Source of the DNA: JAAFHB01 sp942493325
GTDB lineage: Bacteria > Bacteroidota > Bacteroidia > Bacteroidales > Prolixibacteraceae
Length of the DNA stretch: 64,000 bases
Direction of reading: 5' to 3'
NCBI GenBank assembly: GCA_942493325.1
Contig: OW818689.1
Span: 2,666,001-2,730,000 of the forward strand
Of this stretch, positions 36,023-44,833 are shown piece after piece; positions within the stretch are counted from its first letter, which is position 1, and each line of letters begins with the position of its first letter. Position numbers and translations under genes: made by a program. The notes below the pieces were generated by a model that worked only from the letters and a program-made list of their open reading frames with translations, did no database searches and was not told the origin of the DNA.

Positions 36023-37456
36023 ATGTTAAAAAATTACATTTCCAGGTTGATAATCGATGAAATAAAATTCGAACCCACTGATGATCAGCTAGAAATGGCA
36101 GAGAAAATATCTGAATACATTACCAGCGATCAGCCAAACATGCTGTTTCTGCTAAAAGGATATGCCGGAACCGGGAAAACAACAGCGCTCAGCGCTCTTG
36201 TTAAGGTACTGGGGGCATTAAAAAGGAAGACAATTATGCTGGCCCCCACCGGAAGAGCTGCAAAAGTTCTGTCGAGGTATGCCGGCAAACCCGCAACAAC
36301 AATTCATAAAAAAATATACCGTCAGGAATCCATGACAGATGGATCCTCCAGGTTTGCTCTTGACCGAAACCTGCACAAAAATACCATTTTCATTATTGAC
36401 GAAGCCTCGATGATTTCGAACAGCTTACAGGAAAACAACATTTTCGGTACCGGATACCTGTTGGCAGATCTGATCGAATACGTGATGTCGGGCGAGAACT
36501 GCAGGCTTATCATTGCCGGAGATACTGCCCAGCTTCCCCCGGTAGGCTTGAGCATCAGTCCGGCACTTGAAGAAGAGGAACTGAAATTTTTTAATCTGGA
36601 TGTTGTAAAATGCGAACTGAAACAGGTAGTGAGGCAGGCGTTGGAATCGGGAATTCTTGAAAACGCGACAACAATCAGGAATTTGTTATCCACTGAACAA
36701 CCTGAAGGATACTGGAAAATTAAAACCTCGGGGTTTAATGACATCCGAAGAATAGGTGGTGCTGATCTGATTGAAGAACTATCGAATTGTATCCACAAAT
36801 ACGGTATTGATGAAACAATTGTGATTACGCGGTCAAATAAAAGAGCCAATAAATTTAATGAGGGCATCCGACGATCAGTGCTGTACCGGGAAGAGCAGAT
36901 TTCAACGGGTGACCTGGTAATGAATGTGAAAAATAATTACCATTGGGCAAAACAGACTGATGAGCTTGATTTTATCGCCAACGGGGATATCGCTGAAGTG
37001 GTTAAAATACGTAAGTTCGAGGAAAAATACGGGTTTCATTTTGTGAATGTGACCTTGCGGCTTATCGATTATAAAGATGTTGAAATTGATTGTAAAATAA
37101 TCCTGGATACCTTAACCATCGAAGCTCCGTCGTTAACCCAGGCCGACCAGAAGAGGATGTTTGAAGAAATAGCACAGGATTATCCTGAAATCCATAACAG
37201 ACGGAAGTTGTGGGAACTTATACGTGAAAATGAGTATTTTAATGCCTTACAGGTAAAATTTTCATATGCTTTGACCTGCCATAAATCGCAAGGTGGTCAG
37301 TGGAAAGCCGTATTTCTTGATCACGGTTACCTCACTGAAGAGATGATTGACCGCGAGTACCTGCGTTGGGCTTATACCGCATTCACCCGGCCCACCGAGC
37401 GACTCTACCTGGTTAATTTCAATAAGGAGTTTTTTGATGACGATGAACAGGATTAA
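36023..37456 (+). CDS. RecD-like superfamily 1 DNA helicase
   Basis: A 477-residue ATP-dependent helicase. Walker A is GYAGTGKTT (46-54), motif Ia is MLAPTGRAAKVL, Walker B is FIIDEASM, motif III is IAGDTAQLPPVG, and the C-terminal motifs VKFSYALTCHKSQGGQW and YTAFTRPTERLYLV match UvrD_C_2 of RecD/Dda-like enzymes. It is shorter than RecD2 because the N-terminal OB/HhH part is absent. It most likely works in DNA repair or processing. The upstream gene runs away from it. Confidence 0.92.
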   Translation: MLKNYISRLIIDEIKFEPTDDQLEMAEKISEYITSDQPNMLFLLKGYAGTGKTTALSALVKVLGALKRKTIMLAPTGRAAKVLSRYAGKPATTIHKKIYRQESMTDGSSRFALDRNLHKNTIFIIDEASMISNSLQENNIFGTGYLLADLIEYVMSGENCRLIIAGDTAQLPPVGLSISPALEEEELKFFNLDVVKCELKQVVRQALESGILENATTIRNLLSTEQPEGYWKIKTSGFNDIRRIGGADLIEELSNCIHKYGIDETIVITRSNKRANKFNEGIRRSVLYREEQISTGDLVMNVKNNYHWAKQTDELDFIANGDIAEVVKIRKFEEKYGFHFVNVTLRLIDYKDVEIDCKIILDTLTIEAPSLTQADQKRMFEEIAQDYPEIHNRRKLWELIRENEYFNALQVKFSYALTCHKSQGGQWKAVFLDHGYLTEEMIDREYLRWAYTAFTRPTERLYLVNFNKEFFDDDEQD

Positions 37457-37818
37457 TGGGGCAGGGAGCATGGGGCAGGGAGCATGGGGCATTGATGAAA
37501 AAGAGAAAATGAGACAATGTGCCAATGTGCTAATGTGACGATGAGAAGATGCGATCTTGCGAAAAGGCGATAGGGCGAAAATGCAGATCAGAGCATTGTA
37601 GAGACGCACGGCCGTGCGTCTGATGACCAATCAAACGGGACGAAGGGGGAATGGGAGAAAAAGAAGTGACCGGGTGACTTTTTAAGGAAAGAAAAGAAGC
37701 CCGTTAGTTTAAACTCTATTTTGAAATGCAGTCACCCGGTCACTTCTTTGAATCTGGAAGCAACACCTATATTTTGAAAGAATTCGTGCAATTCGTCTTA
37801 ATTCGTAAAATTCGTAAA
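37457..37818 (+). repeat. Composite intergenic repeat, locus 2
   Basis: Fills the gap between two convergent genes. Left part: GGGGCAGGGAGCAT units and other ATGGGG-like purine-rich runs (37457-37660). Middle: a perfect 20-bp inverted repeat at 37660-37679 and 37730-37749 with core GTGACCGGGTGAC, 50 bp apart. Right: GCAACACCTATATTTTGAAAG and then AATTCGT iterated (37760-37817), ending at the rnz stop codon. The right end equals that at 2872 and 50775. No coding frame is convincing. Confidence 0.88.
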
Positions 37819-38733
37819 TTAAATATCAAACCTGTCACCATCATTCGCCGGAAAAGTGTTCTGAAAAACAGTTCTTGCTTCATCAACGAGCGGTTTTACA
37901 CTTTTATAACGGCTCGAAAAATGACCGATGATCAGCTTTTTAACCCCGGCCTCGCGTGCAAGCTCTGCCGCCTGTAATGATGTGGTATGACAGGTTTTCA
38001 ATGCCAGTAACTTTAATTCATGGGCAAAGGTTGCCTCATGATAAAGCAGATCGACATTTTCAAGTACAGGGATAATCTGTTTTCGGTAAACCGTATCAGT
38101 GCAGAAGGCATACGCACGGATCGGATCAGGTGGAAAGGTAAGCTCCTGATTCGGAATAATCTTACCTTCCGGTGTCAGGTAATCAGCCCCTGATTTGATA
38201 AGTAACCTTTCTTTGATGGGAATTTTTAAAAAATTAACTACCTCCCCGCGAAGATGAAGCTCATGAAGTTTCTCCCTGAAGATAAATCCGCAGCAGGGAA
38301 TTCGGTGTTTCAGCGGAAAAGATTCTACACTAAGCTTTGAATCCTCGTAGATAACAGCCCGGCCACGAAAACTTAATGGATGATAAATTACCCGGAAATC
38401 ATCAAATTCATTCATGAACTTCATCAGATGATCCATCATGATCTTCAGTTCGGAGTGGGCATAAATGTGCAGCTCCCCTTTCTTCCCACCCAGAGCAATT
38501 GTCGAAATTAACCCGGGCAATCCGAAAATATGATCCCCATGCAGGTGAGAGATAAAGATATGGTTGATTTTACCTGCTTTAAATCCGAATTTACGCAGCT
38601 GGATTTGCGTCCCTTCACCGCAGTCAATCAGAAACAACCGATCGTTAAGATTTACAACCTGGGAGGTTGGAAACCTGTCTGAGGTGGGAAGAGCAGAACT
38701 ACTGCCTAAAATAGTCACCGAAAAAGGGAGCAT
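37819..38733 (-). CDS. rnz: Ribonuclease Z (tRNA 3' processing)
   Basis: A 304-residue metallo-beta-lactamase-fold endonuclease that trims tRNA 3' trailers; none of the tRNAs in this window encodes CCA, which fits. The zinc motif SHLHGDHIFGLPG near residues 60-72, the ILGSSSALPTSDRFPTSQ start and a late GHFSSRY are diagnostic. The ATG at 38733 matches the usual family start (MLPFSVTILG); another lies six codons upstream. Confidence 0.94.
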   Translation of the reverse strand: MLPFSVTILGSSSALPTSDRFPTSQVVNLNDRLFLIDCGEGTQIQLRKFGFKAGKINHIFISHLHGDHIFGLPGLISTIALGGKKGELHIYAHSELKIMMDHLMKFMNEFDDFRVIYHPLSFRGRAVIYEDSKLSVESFPLKHRIPCCGFIFREKLHELHLRGEVVNFLKIPIKERLLIKSGADYLTPEGKIIPNQELTFPPDPIRAYAFCTDTVYRKQIIPVLENVDLLYHEATFAHELKLLALKTCHTTSLQAAELAREAGVKKLIIGHFSSRYKSVKPLVDEARTVFQNTFPANDGDRFDI

Positions 38734-38833
38734 TACAAATCTTTTTTTCAAACGTACATGAAAAACGGCGATTCAACAAAACAAACAAAATAAAAAAATA
38801 GTGCTGCCCGCGAACAAATTATCGTCTTAATTT

Positions 38834-38850
38834 GTATTTAGACTAAATAC
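38834..38850. promoter_or_regulatory. Palindromic motif between rnz and CHRD gene
   Basis: GTATTTAG-A-CTAAATAC is a perfect 8-bp inverted repeat with a 1-base centre, in the 280-bp gap between divergent genes. It looks like a dimeric repressor or activator site. No regulator is encoded next to it. Confidence 0.35.
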
Positions 38851-39029
38851 ACATAAGCTGCACGCGACATTACATGGTGGCAGCGAATTATTATTTCATC
38901 GGGAAGAGATCAGATATCCTGTTGTGCTATCTGGTGCAGAAAAAATATTTAACCATGATATTGGAAAATAATAAGTTAGTATGATGATTTACTTTAAACG
39001 CTTTAATTGAATTATTAATTTGAATTGAA

Positions 39030-39473
39030 ATGAAAACAAAATTACTTACCCTCTCAGTGCTGATGTTATTCTTTGCATTCGGGATAACATCGTGTGACAA
39101 AGATGATGACGAAGATCCAACAATTACGTACAATGTAGTTTTGAATGGTGCAAAAGAAGTGCCTGCAAATCCATCAACTGCAACCGGCACAGCACGTTTT
39201 ACCTATGACACGCTCACCTATACCCTGAGTGGTTGGGTTAAGTACTCGGGCTTCACCGGAACCAACGCTCATATTCATAAAGGTGCTGCTAATGTGTCAG
39301 GTGGTGTAGTTTTCCCGCTTACTGCACCCTTCGACGTATCACCAATTGTCCTGGCTCCTGTTGTATTGAATGCCGCTCAACAGGCAGACCTGAAGGCCAA
39401 TTTATATTACATAAATGTACACAGTGCGACTTACCCCGGCGGGGAAATCAGGGGACAATTAATTAATCCATAA
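39030..39473 (+). CDS. CHRD-domain lipoprotein
   Basis: A 147-residue protein with a signal ending in the lipobox ITSC (Cys at residue 22), then an acidic DKDDDED spacer and a single CHRD domain: LNGAKEVP at the start, NAHIHKGAA in the middle and GGEIRGQL at the end. CHRD domains are beta-sandwich modules also found in chordin. Their bacterial role is not known. It has its own terminator shared with the convergent STAS gene. Confidence 0.9.
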   Translation: MKTKLLTLSVLMLFFAFGITSCDKDDDEDPTITYNVVLNGAKEVPANPSTATGTARFTYDTLTYTLSGWVKYSGFTGTNAHIHKGAANVSGGVVFPLTAPFDVSPIVLAPVVLNAAQQADLKANLYYINVHSATYPGGEIRGQLINP

Positions 39474-39605
39474 GGCTATTGGATTGAAGGTAATAATTAC
39501 CTGAACTATACGTCTGGTCCTGTGAGATCATTGATGGTTTTGTACAAATGCTTAACCTGAAGAGAAATTATTGCTTTCACAGGGCACAGGTGAATTAAGC
39601 GTAAA

Positions 39606-39636
39606 AAAAACCCGGCTGTTGAGACCGGGTTTCTTT
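39606..39636. terminator. Bidirectional terminator between CHRD and STAS genes
   Basis: An 8-bp stem AAACCCGG/CCGGGTTT (39608-39615 and 39625-39632) with a 9-base loop, preceded by an A-run and followed by T-rich sequence, lies between two convergent genes and can serve both. Confidence 0.8.
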
Positions 39637-39641
39637 CTTTG

Positions 39642-39995
39642 TTATAATTGAGATTTCATGATGAGTAGTTTTTCAGCCTCCTCAAAGTTTGCCGCTATGA
39701 CCAGTATCGTATCGAGCATGGCCAGCTTTATCAATTTTTCAACGTTGTCTGACAGACCGCAAATGACAAAGGTTCCATCAGCGTCCTCACAAAGCCGCTT
39801 TCCTACCAGGAGAGCACTCAGTCCAGAAGAATCACAATATATGCACTCCTCCAGATTTACAATAAGGTTACGTTCCTGACTGCTGGCAAGCATCACAAGT
39901 TTTGCTTTCAACTCAGGAGCGATAAAACTATCGAGACGCTCTTTGACAACTTTTACACAAGAAAAACCACCTGACTTGCGAACGATAAAATTCAT
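39642..39995 (-). CDS. STAS-domain anti-sigma factor antagonist-like protein
   Basis: A 117-residue single-domain STAS protein. The motif IYCDSSGLSALL near residue 53 contains the phosphorylatable serine region used by SpoIIAA-type antagonists, and the preceding NLIVNLEE strand is typical. No kinase or sigma factor is adjacent. It is encoded just downstream of rpsA (43-bp gap), so it may be part of that transcript. Confidence 0.88.
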   Translation of the reverse strand: MNFIVRKSGGFSCVKVVKERLDSFIAPELKAKLVMLASSQERNLIVNLEECIYCDSSGLSALLVGKRLCEDADGTFVICGLSDNVEKLIKLAMLDTILVIAANFEEAEKLLIMKSQL

Positions 39996-40037
39996 GGTTG
40001 CTGCTTAAGGGGATAATACCCAATCAATAATCTGCTT

Positions 40038-41915
40038 TTAGTTATCTCTTTTCTCTTTCTCTTCCATCTGAGTTCTCAAGGCAGCCAGTTCGCTGATATC
40101 ACCAAGAGTGGTCTTCTCAACATTATCTTTAAGGGTTTTCATCCCTTTCTGAGTCTGTTTTGCAGTAGCCTTCTTCTTAGCGGTTTCTTCCGTCTTTTTA
40201 GCGTCCTCATACACCCTTGAATGGGAAAGAATGATTCTTTTTGCTGATTTCGAGAATTCAATAACCTTAAAATCAAGTTTCTCATCCATCTTGACATTCG
40301 AGCCGTCTTCCTTTACAAGATGACGTGGAGTAGCGAATCCTTCAACACCATAAGGCAATGCAATTACTGCACCTTTGTCGAAAAGATCAATTACGGTACC
40401 TTCATGCACTGAATCAACGGTGAAGATAGTTTCGAATACATCCCATGGATTCTCTTCGAGCTGTTTATGGCCAAGACTTAACCGACGATTTTCCTTGTCG
40501 ATATCGAGTACCTGAACATCAACTTCTGCGCCGATGGACGTAAATTCTGACGGATGTTTGATCTTTTTGGTCCAGCTAAGGTCGCTGATATGAATCAAAC
40601 CGTCAACTCCTTCTTCAATTTCGACAAATACGCCAAAATTGGTAAAGTTACGAACACGTGCTACATGGTTAGAACCAATCGCATATTTAGCTTCGATCTT
40701 ATCCCATGGGTCATTTTTCATCTGTTTGATACCCAATGACATTTTGCGCTCTTCGCGATCAAGAGTAAGAATAGTTGCTTCAACTTCGTCACCTACTTTA
40801 AGGAAGTCCTGCGCCGAACGAAGATGCTGTGACCAGCTCATTTCAGAAACATGGATCAAACCTTCAACTCCGGGAGCGATTTCGATGAATGCGCCATAAT
40901 CGGCCATCACAACCACTTTACCTTTCACAACATCGCCAACTTTAAGCTCTGCGCTGAGGTTATCCCATGGGTGAGATGACAATTGTTTAAGACCAAGGGC
41001 GATACGTTTTTTATCGTCATCAAAATCAAGAATAACAACATTGATCTTCTGATCGAGTTGTACAATCTCGTTAGGATGAGCGACACGTCCCCAGCTTAAA
41101 TCGGTAATGTGAATTAAACCGTCTACACCGCCAAGGTCAATAAATACTCCGTAAGAGGTGATATTCTTAACAGTTCCTTCAAGAACCTGTCCTTTTTCAA
41201 GTTTGGATATGATGTCCTTCTTCTGCTGCTCAAGTTCTGCTTCAATAAGCGCTTTATGCGAAACAACAACATTACGGAACTCATGGTTGATCTTCACAAC
41301 TTTGAATTCCATCGTTTTGTTCACATAAATGTCGTAATCACGGATTGGTTTAACATCAATCTGCGATCCCGGCAGGAAGGCTTCAATTCCGAAGACATCT
41401 ACTATCATACCACCTTTAGTGCGGCATTTAATGAATCCGGTAATAATTTCGTCATTTTCGAGCGCTGCGTTAACACGATCCCAGCTGCGCATTGCACGGG
41501 CTTTCTTGTGTGATAGTGTTAGCTGCCCTTTTTTGTCCTCGAGGGTTTCGACATAAACTTCGACTTTATCGCCGATTTTTAATGCCGGATTGTAACGGAA
41601 TTCGTTTACAGATACAATACCGTCTGATTTATAACCGATATCTACAACAACTTCGCGTTTGTTCATCGCGATAACTTTTCCGTCAACAACTTCCTTCTCC
41701 TGAAGTATCGAAAGTGTATTGTCGTACATTTCAGTCATCTCTTTCTTACTGGCTGTACTATTGATAGACTTGACACCTTCGAAGGCATCCCAGTCAAAAT
41801 CTTCATCAGCTTTGGCCGATGTTTCTTTTAGCACCCTTACAACGGGAGTTGCAGGGACTTTAGCAGCAATTTCTGCCGCCTCGTTAATTTCGGGGTTTTC
41901 ATTAAATTCACTCAT
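40038..41915 (-). CDS. rpsA: 30S ribosomal protein S1
   Basis: A 625-residue RNA-binding protein that helps mRNA bind to the 30S subunit, which matters in Bacteroidota because Shine-Dalgarno sequences are weak there. Tandem S1 domains are visible through the repeated phrases VxGxVxxIxxYGVFIDLGGVDGLIHITDLSW, each followed by a ...KRIALGLKQL-type end. The N-terminal 60 residues are acidic and the C-terminus is lysine-rich. Its own promoter is described separately. Confidence 0.95.
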   Translation of the reverse strand: MSEFNENPEINEAAEIAAKVPATPVVRVLKETSAKADEDFDWDAFEGVKSINSTASKKEMTEMYDNTLSILQEKEVVDGKVIAMNKREVVVDIGYKSDGIVSVNEFRYNPALKIGDKVEVYVETLEDKKGQLTLSHKKARAMRSWDRVNAALENDEIITGFIKCRTKGGMIVDVFGIEAFLPGSQIDVKPIRDYDIYVNKTMEFKVVKINHEFRNVVVSHKALIEAELEQQKKDIISKLEKGQVLEGTVKNITSYGVFIDLGGVDGLIHITDLSWGRVAHPNEIVQLDQKINVVILDFDDDKKRIALGLKQLSSHPWDNLSAELKVGDVVKGKVVVMADYGAFIEIAPGVEGLIHVSEMSWSQHLRSAQDFLKVGDEVEATILTLDREERKMSLGIKQMKNDPWDKIEAKYAIGSNHVARVRNFTNFGVFVEIEEGVDGLIHISDLSWTKKIKHPSEFTSIGAEVDVQVLDIDKENRRLSLGHKQLEENPWDVFETIFTVDSVHEGTVIDLFDKGAVIALPYGVEGFATPRHLVKEDGSNVKMDEKLDFKVIEFSKSAKRIILSHSRVYEDAKKTEETAKKKATAKQTQKGMKTLKDNVEKTTLGDISELAALRTQMEEKEKRDN

Positions 41916-41965
41916 TCAAAATGTTCTTGTAATTAATAAATTAGACATTATTTTATTTTGTGCCG

Positions 41966-41996
41966 CAAAATTAGAATTTATACCTTAAATATCAAA
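41966..41996 (-). promoter_or_regulatory. Promoter of rpsA
   Basis: Minus-strand TTTG (41996-41993) and TAATTTTG (41973-41966) fit the -33 and -7 elements with 19 bp between them. Transcription would begin near 41958, about 43 bp upstream of the start codon. Confidence 0.65.
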
Positions 41997-42109
41997 TGAT
42001 AATCCTGTTTATTTCAATTAAGGCACAATATAAGTTACTGCAATGGCTGATCTATTTTAAAAAAATAATTAATGAACCATGAATATATCATTAAATTTAA
42101 AAACACCGC

Positions 42110-42117
42110 TATCTTTG
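42110..42117 (+). promoter_or_regulatory. Candidate -7 promoter element of phosphohexomutase gene
   Basis: TATCTTTG matches TAnnTTTG, 58 bp upstream of the ATG at 42176. Confidence 0.5.
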
Positions 42118-42175
42118 AATAATCATTTTGCATTCAGGCCTTAGAGAATTAAAAACTGTGTTAACGATTAAAAAT

Positions 42176-43921
42176 ATGAATACTACCGAAACTCCTGCAA
42201 TCATTTTACAGCGTGCCAATGAGTGGTTAAACGGAAATTACGATGAGCTTACAAAGGATGAAGTTCGTCTGCTGCTCAATAATGAAAACAATACAGCCTT
42301 AACAGATGCATTTTACCGCGACCTTGAATTCGGAACCGGTGGACTGCGCGGGATTATGGGGGCAGGATCGAATCGCATGAACATCTACACGGTAGGCGCC
42401 GCGACCCAGGGCCTCAGTAATTATCTTAAAATAGCATTTGCCACATTGCCGCAAATCAGTGTAGCGATTGCCTATGATTGCAGGAATAACAGCCGTCTTT
42501 TTGCCGAAACAGCAGCCGGAATTTTTTCGGCCAATGGTTTCAAAGTTTACCTTTTCGAAGATTTACGCCCCACTCCGGAACTTTCGTTTGTGATTCGGGA
42601 ACTTGGCTTACAGAGCGGAATTATCCTCACCGCTTCACACAATCCCAAAGAATACAACGGATATAAGGCTTATTGGGACGACGGTTCCCAGATTGTCGAA
42701 CCGCATGATGTAAATATCATCGCCGAGGTTTTAAAAGTTAAGGTTGATGATATAAAATTTAACGGACCTAAAGAAAATATCACCATTCTTGGTGCAGAGA
42801 TGGATGAAAAATTCCTTCAGAAAGTAATCTCTGTTTCGCTGTCACCCGATGCCATTAAGCGCCAGCAAGATCTTAAAATTGTTTATACACCAATCCATGG
42901 CACCGGGGTAAAAATCATCCCGATGGCACTGGCCAAAATGGGTTTTAAAAATATCATCCATGTTCCTGAACAGGATATCGTAAGCGGCGACTTTCCAACA
43001 GTAGTATCACCTAATCCTGAAGAGCCGGCAGCGATGAAACTGGCCATCGAAAAGGCCATCGAAACGGATGCCGACATCGTAATGGCTTCTGATCCCGATG
43101 CCGACCGGTTAGGCATAGCTGTAAAAAATGACAAGGGTGAATTTATTCTGGTCAACGGAAACCAGACAGTACTTATCTTCCTGTACTATATTATTACACG
43201 GCGCAAGGAACTTGGTCTGCTGAAGGGGAAACAGTATGTGGTAAAAACAATTGTAACCTCTGAATTAGCGGCCGAAATAGCCCTGAAAAACGGGGTTGAG
43301 TATTACGATTGTTACACGGGCTTCAAATATATTGCTGAGGTAATTCGTGAAAATGAAGGCATTAAGGAATATATCGGCGGTGGGGAAGAGAGTTTTGGAT
43401 TTCTCCCTTCCGATTTTGTCCGCGATAAGGATGCCGTGAGTTCATGTGCCCTGATGGCCGAAATTGCTGCATGGGCAAAGGATAATGGACGCACGTTGTT
43501 CGAAATGCTCCAGGACATCTACCTAACCTATGGATATTCGAAGGAAAAGATGAAATACATTGTGCGCAAAGGGAAAACCGGTGCAGAAGAGATCGGACAA
43601 ATGATGGTAAATTTCAGGAATAATCCACCTAAACAACTGGCAGGATCAGCACTGCAGGTAGTTAAGGATTATGAAACGATCACCGAAAAGAACCTGGTTA
43701 CCGGCGATCAGAAAGCCATTAATCAGAAAATTACCTCTAATGTACTGCAGTTTTTTACTGAGGATGGGACCAAGGTATCGGTCCGGCCCTCGGGAACCGA
43801 ACCCAAGATCAAATTTTACATCGAAGTTAAAGATTCACTGACATCGCGCGACCAGTACGATGCCGTTGCGGCCCGGACTGACCTTAAAATTGAACAGGTG
43901 ATGAATGATCTTGGGCTTTAA
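42176..43921 (+). CDS. Phosphoglucomutase/phosphomannomutase
   Basis: A 581-residue alpha-D-phosphohexomutase that interconverts hexose 1- and 6-phosphates, linking galactose and glycogen-type metabolism to glycolysis. The phosphoserine loop is TASHNPKEYNGYK near residues 145-157, the Mg2+ loop DPDADRLG near 304-311, the sugar loop GGGEESFGF near 403, and the C-terminal phosphate-binding RPSGTEPKIK near 540. The length matches the longer PGM2-like type. The ATG at 42176 (MNTTETPAI) replaces an upstream in-frame start that has no support. Confidence 0.94.
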   Translation: MNTTETPAIILQRANEWLNGNYDELTKDEVRLLLNNENNTALTDAFYRDLEFGTGGLRGIMGAGSNRMNIYTVGAATQGLSNYLKIAFATLPQISVAIAYDCRNNSRLFAETAAGIFSANGFKVYLFEDLRPTPELSFVIRELGLQSGIILTASHNPKEYNGYKAYWDDGSQIVEPHDVNIIAEVLKVKVDDIKFNGPKENITILGAEMDEKFLQKVISVSLSPDAIKRQQDLKIVYTPIHGTGVKIIPMALAKMGFKNIIHVPEQDIVSGDFPTVVSPNPEEPAAMKLAIEKAIETDADIVMASDPDADRLGIAVKNDKGEFILVNGNQTVLIFLYYIITRRKELGLLKGKQYVVKTIVTSELAAEIALKNGVEYYDCYTGFKYIAEVIRENEGIKEYIGGGEESFGFLPSDFVRDKDAVSSCALMAEIAAWAKDNGRTLFEMLQDIYLTYGYSKEKMKYIVRKGKTGAEEIGQMMVNFRNNPPKQLAGSALQVVKDYETITEKNLVTGDQKAINQKITSNVLQFFTEDGTKVSVRPSGTEPKIKFYIEVKDSLTSRDQYDAVAARTDLKIEQVMNDLGL

Positions 43922-43960
43922 TCCTTACTGTTTTTTAAGCTAAATAATGTTGGAACAGTG

Positions 43961-43968
43961 TATTTTTG
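43961..43968 (+). promoter_or_regulatory. Candidate -7 promoter element of DUF1080 gene
   Basis: TATTTTTG matches TAnnTTTG, 51 bp before the ATG at 44020. Confidence 0.4.
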
Positions 43969-44019
43969 TCTCAACACCGAAATTTAATGTTTTAATCAAT
44001 TTAATAAACTGTTACGAAA

Positions 44020-44784
44020 ATGAAAAAAATTCTTTTAGGACTATGCCTTGTTGGCGCGTTTACTGCAAATGCTCAGAATCAGAAACCCGAGGATGCAAAA
44101 ATGAAACCGGAGATGACCGAATTCTGGGATCCTGAAGTAAAGGTGGTAACACCGGCAGAAAGTAATCTGAATGCCCCTTCAGATGCGATTGTTCTTTTTG
44201 ACGGGACCAGTGAGACTTTGCTCCAAAACTGGAAAAACGGAAAAGGCGAAGCCCCGGGATGGAATGTCGCTGATAATTGTGTTACCGTGACTAAAGGTAC
44301 CGGTACGATACAGACGAAGATGGATTTTGAAGATTATCAGTTACATATCGAATGGCGTTCGCCCGCCGAAGTAAATCCTGAGAGTAAAAGTCAGGGACGC
44401 GGAAACTCCGGGATTTTTATGCAGGGAAAATACGAATTACAGGTTCTTGACAACTATGATAACCGCACCTACCGCAATGGTCAGGCAGGTTCGTTTTACA
44501 AACAACATGCTCCGCTTGTGAACGTCTGTAAAAAACCCGGTGAATGGCAGACCTATGATGTGATCTATACTGCCCCAAGGTTTAAGGCCGACAGCACCTT
44601 ATTTTCTCCGGCACGTGCCACTGTTCTTCACAATGGTGTTCTTGTACAAAACAATGTTCATTTATCGGGACCTACAGAATACATCGGAATTCCTAAATAC
44701 AAATTTCATGGCCCGGGCCCTATTGTTCTCCAGGATCATGGCAATCCGGTCAGTTTCAGAAATATCTGGATCAGGAAATTATAA
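44020..44784 (+). CDS. Secreted DUF1080 protein (3-keto-disaccharide hydrolase-like)
   Basis: A 254-residue exported protein (signal cut near ANAQ, residue 18) with a concanavalin-like fold. The DUF1080 signatures are IVLFDGTSETLLQNW near residue 60, the YQLHIEWRSP strand with NSGIFMQGKYELQVLD, and a final LQDHGNPVSFRNIWIR. Members of this family were shown to be 3-keto-glycoside hydrolases acting after oxidation of the sugar's C3. A TIM-barrel isomerase and a Gfo/Idh/MocA oxidoreductase, the partners of that pathway, follow on the other strand. Confidence 0.9.
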   Translation: MKKILLGLCLVGAFTANAQNQKPEDAKMKPEMTEFWDPEVKVVTPAESNLNAPSDAIVLFDGTSETLLQNWKNGKGEAPGWNVADNCVTVTKGTGTIQTKMDFEDYQLHIEWRSPAEVNPESKSQGRGNSGIFMQGKYELQVLDNYDNRTYRNGQAGSFYKQHAPLVNVCKKPGEWQTYDVIYTAPRFKADSTLFSPARATVLHNGVLVQNNVHLSGPTEYIGIPKYKFHGPGPIVLQDHGNPVSFRNIWIRKL

Positions 44785-44785
44785 C

Positions 44786-44833
44786 ATGATTTGTTGTTGG
44801 GACAGGGCGTGCCCTGTCCCAACAACAAATCAT
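44786..44833. terminator. 48-bp near-perfect palindrome between convergent genes
   Basis: A perfect 23-bp inverted repeat (44786-44808 and 44811-44833) with only GT in the centre starts one base after the DUF1080 stop and reaches into the stop codon of the TIM-barrel gene. The GGGACAGGGC core and A/T flanks suggest a bidirectional terminator. Its length and symmetry are unusual. Confidence 0.75.

Noticed and set aside
36322..36867. Open frame of 181 codons on the minus strand
   Set aside because: Antisense shadow of the RecD-like helicase; Ser-rich and without motifs.
37561..37625. ACGCACGGCCGTGCGTC palindrome as an origin or attachment site
   Set aside because: A short GC-rich palindrome (near 37605-37621) inside the composite repeat; more likely a hairpin module of that repeat than an origin, with no dnaA boxes or integrase nearby.
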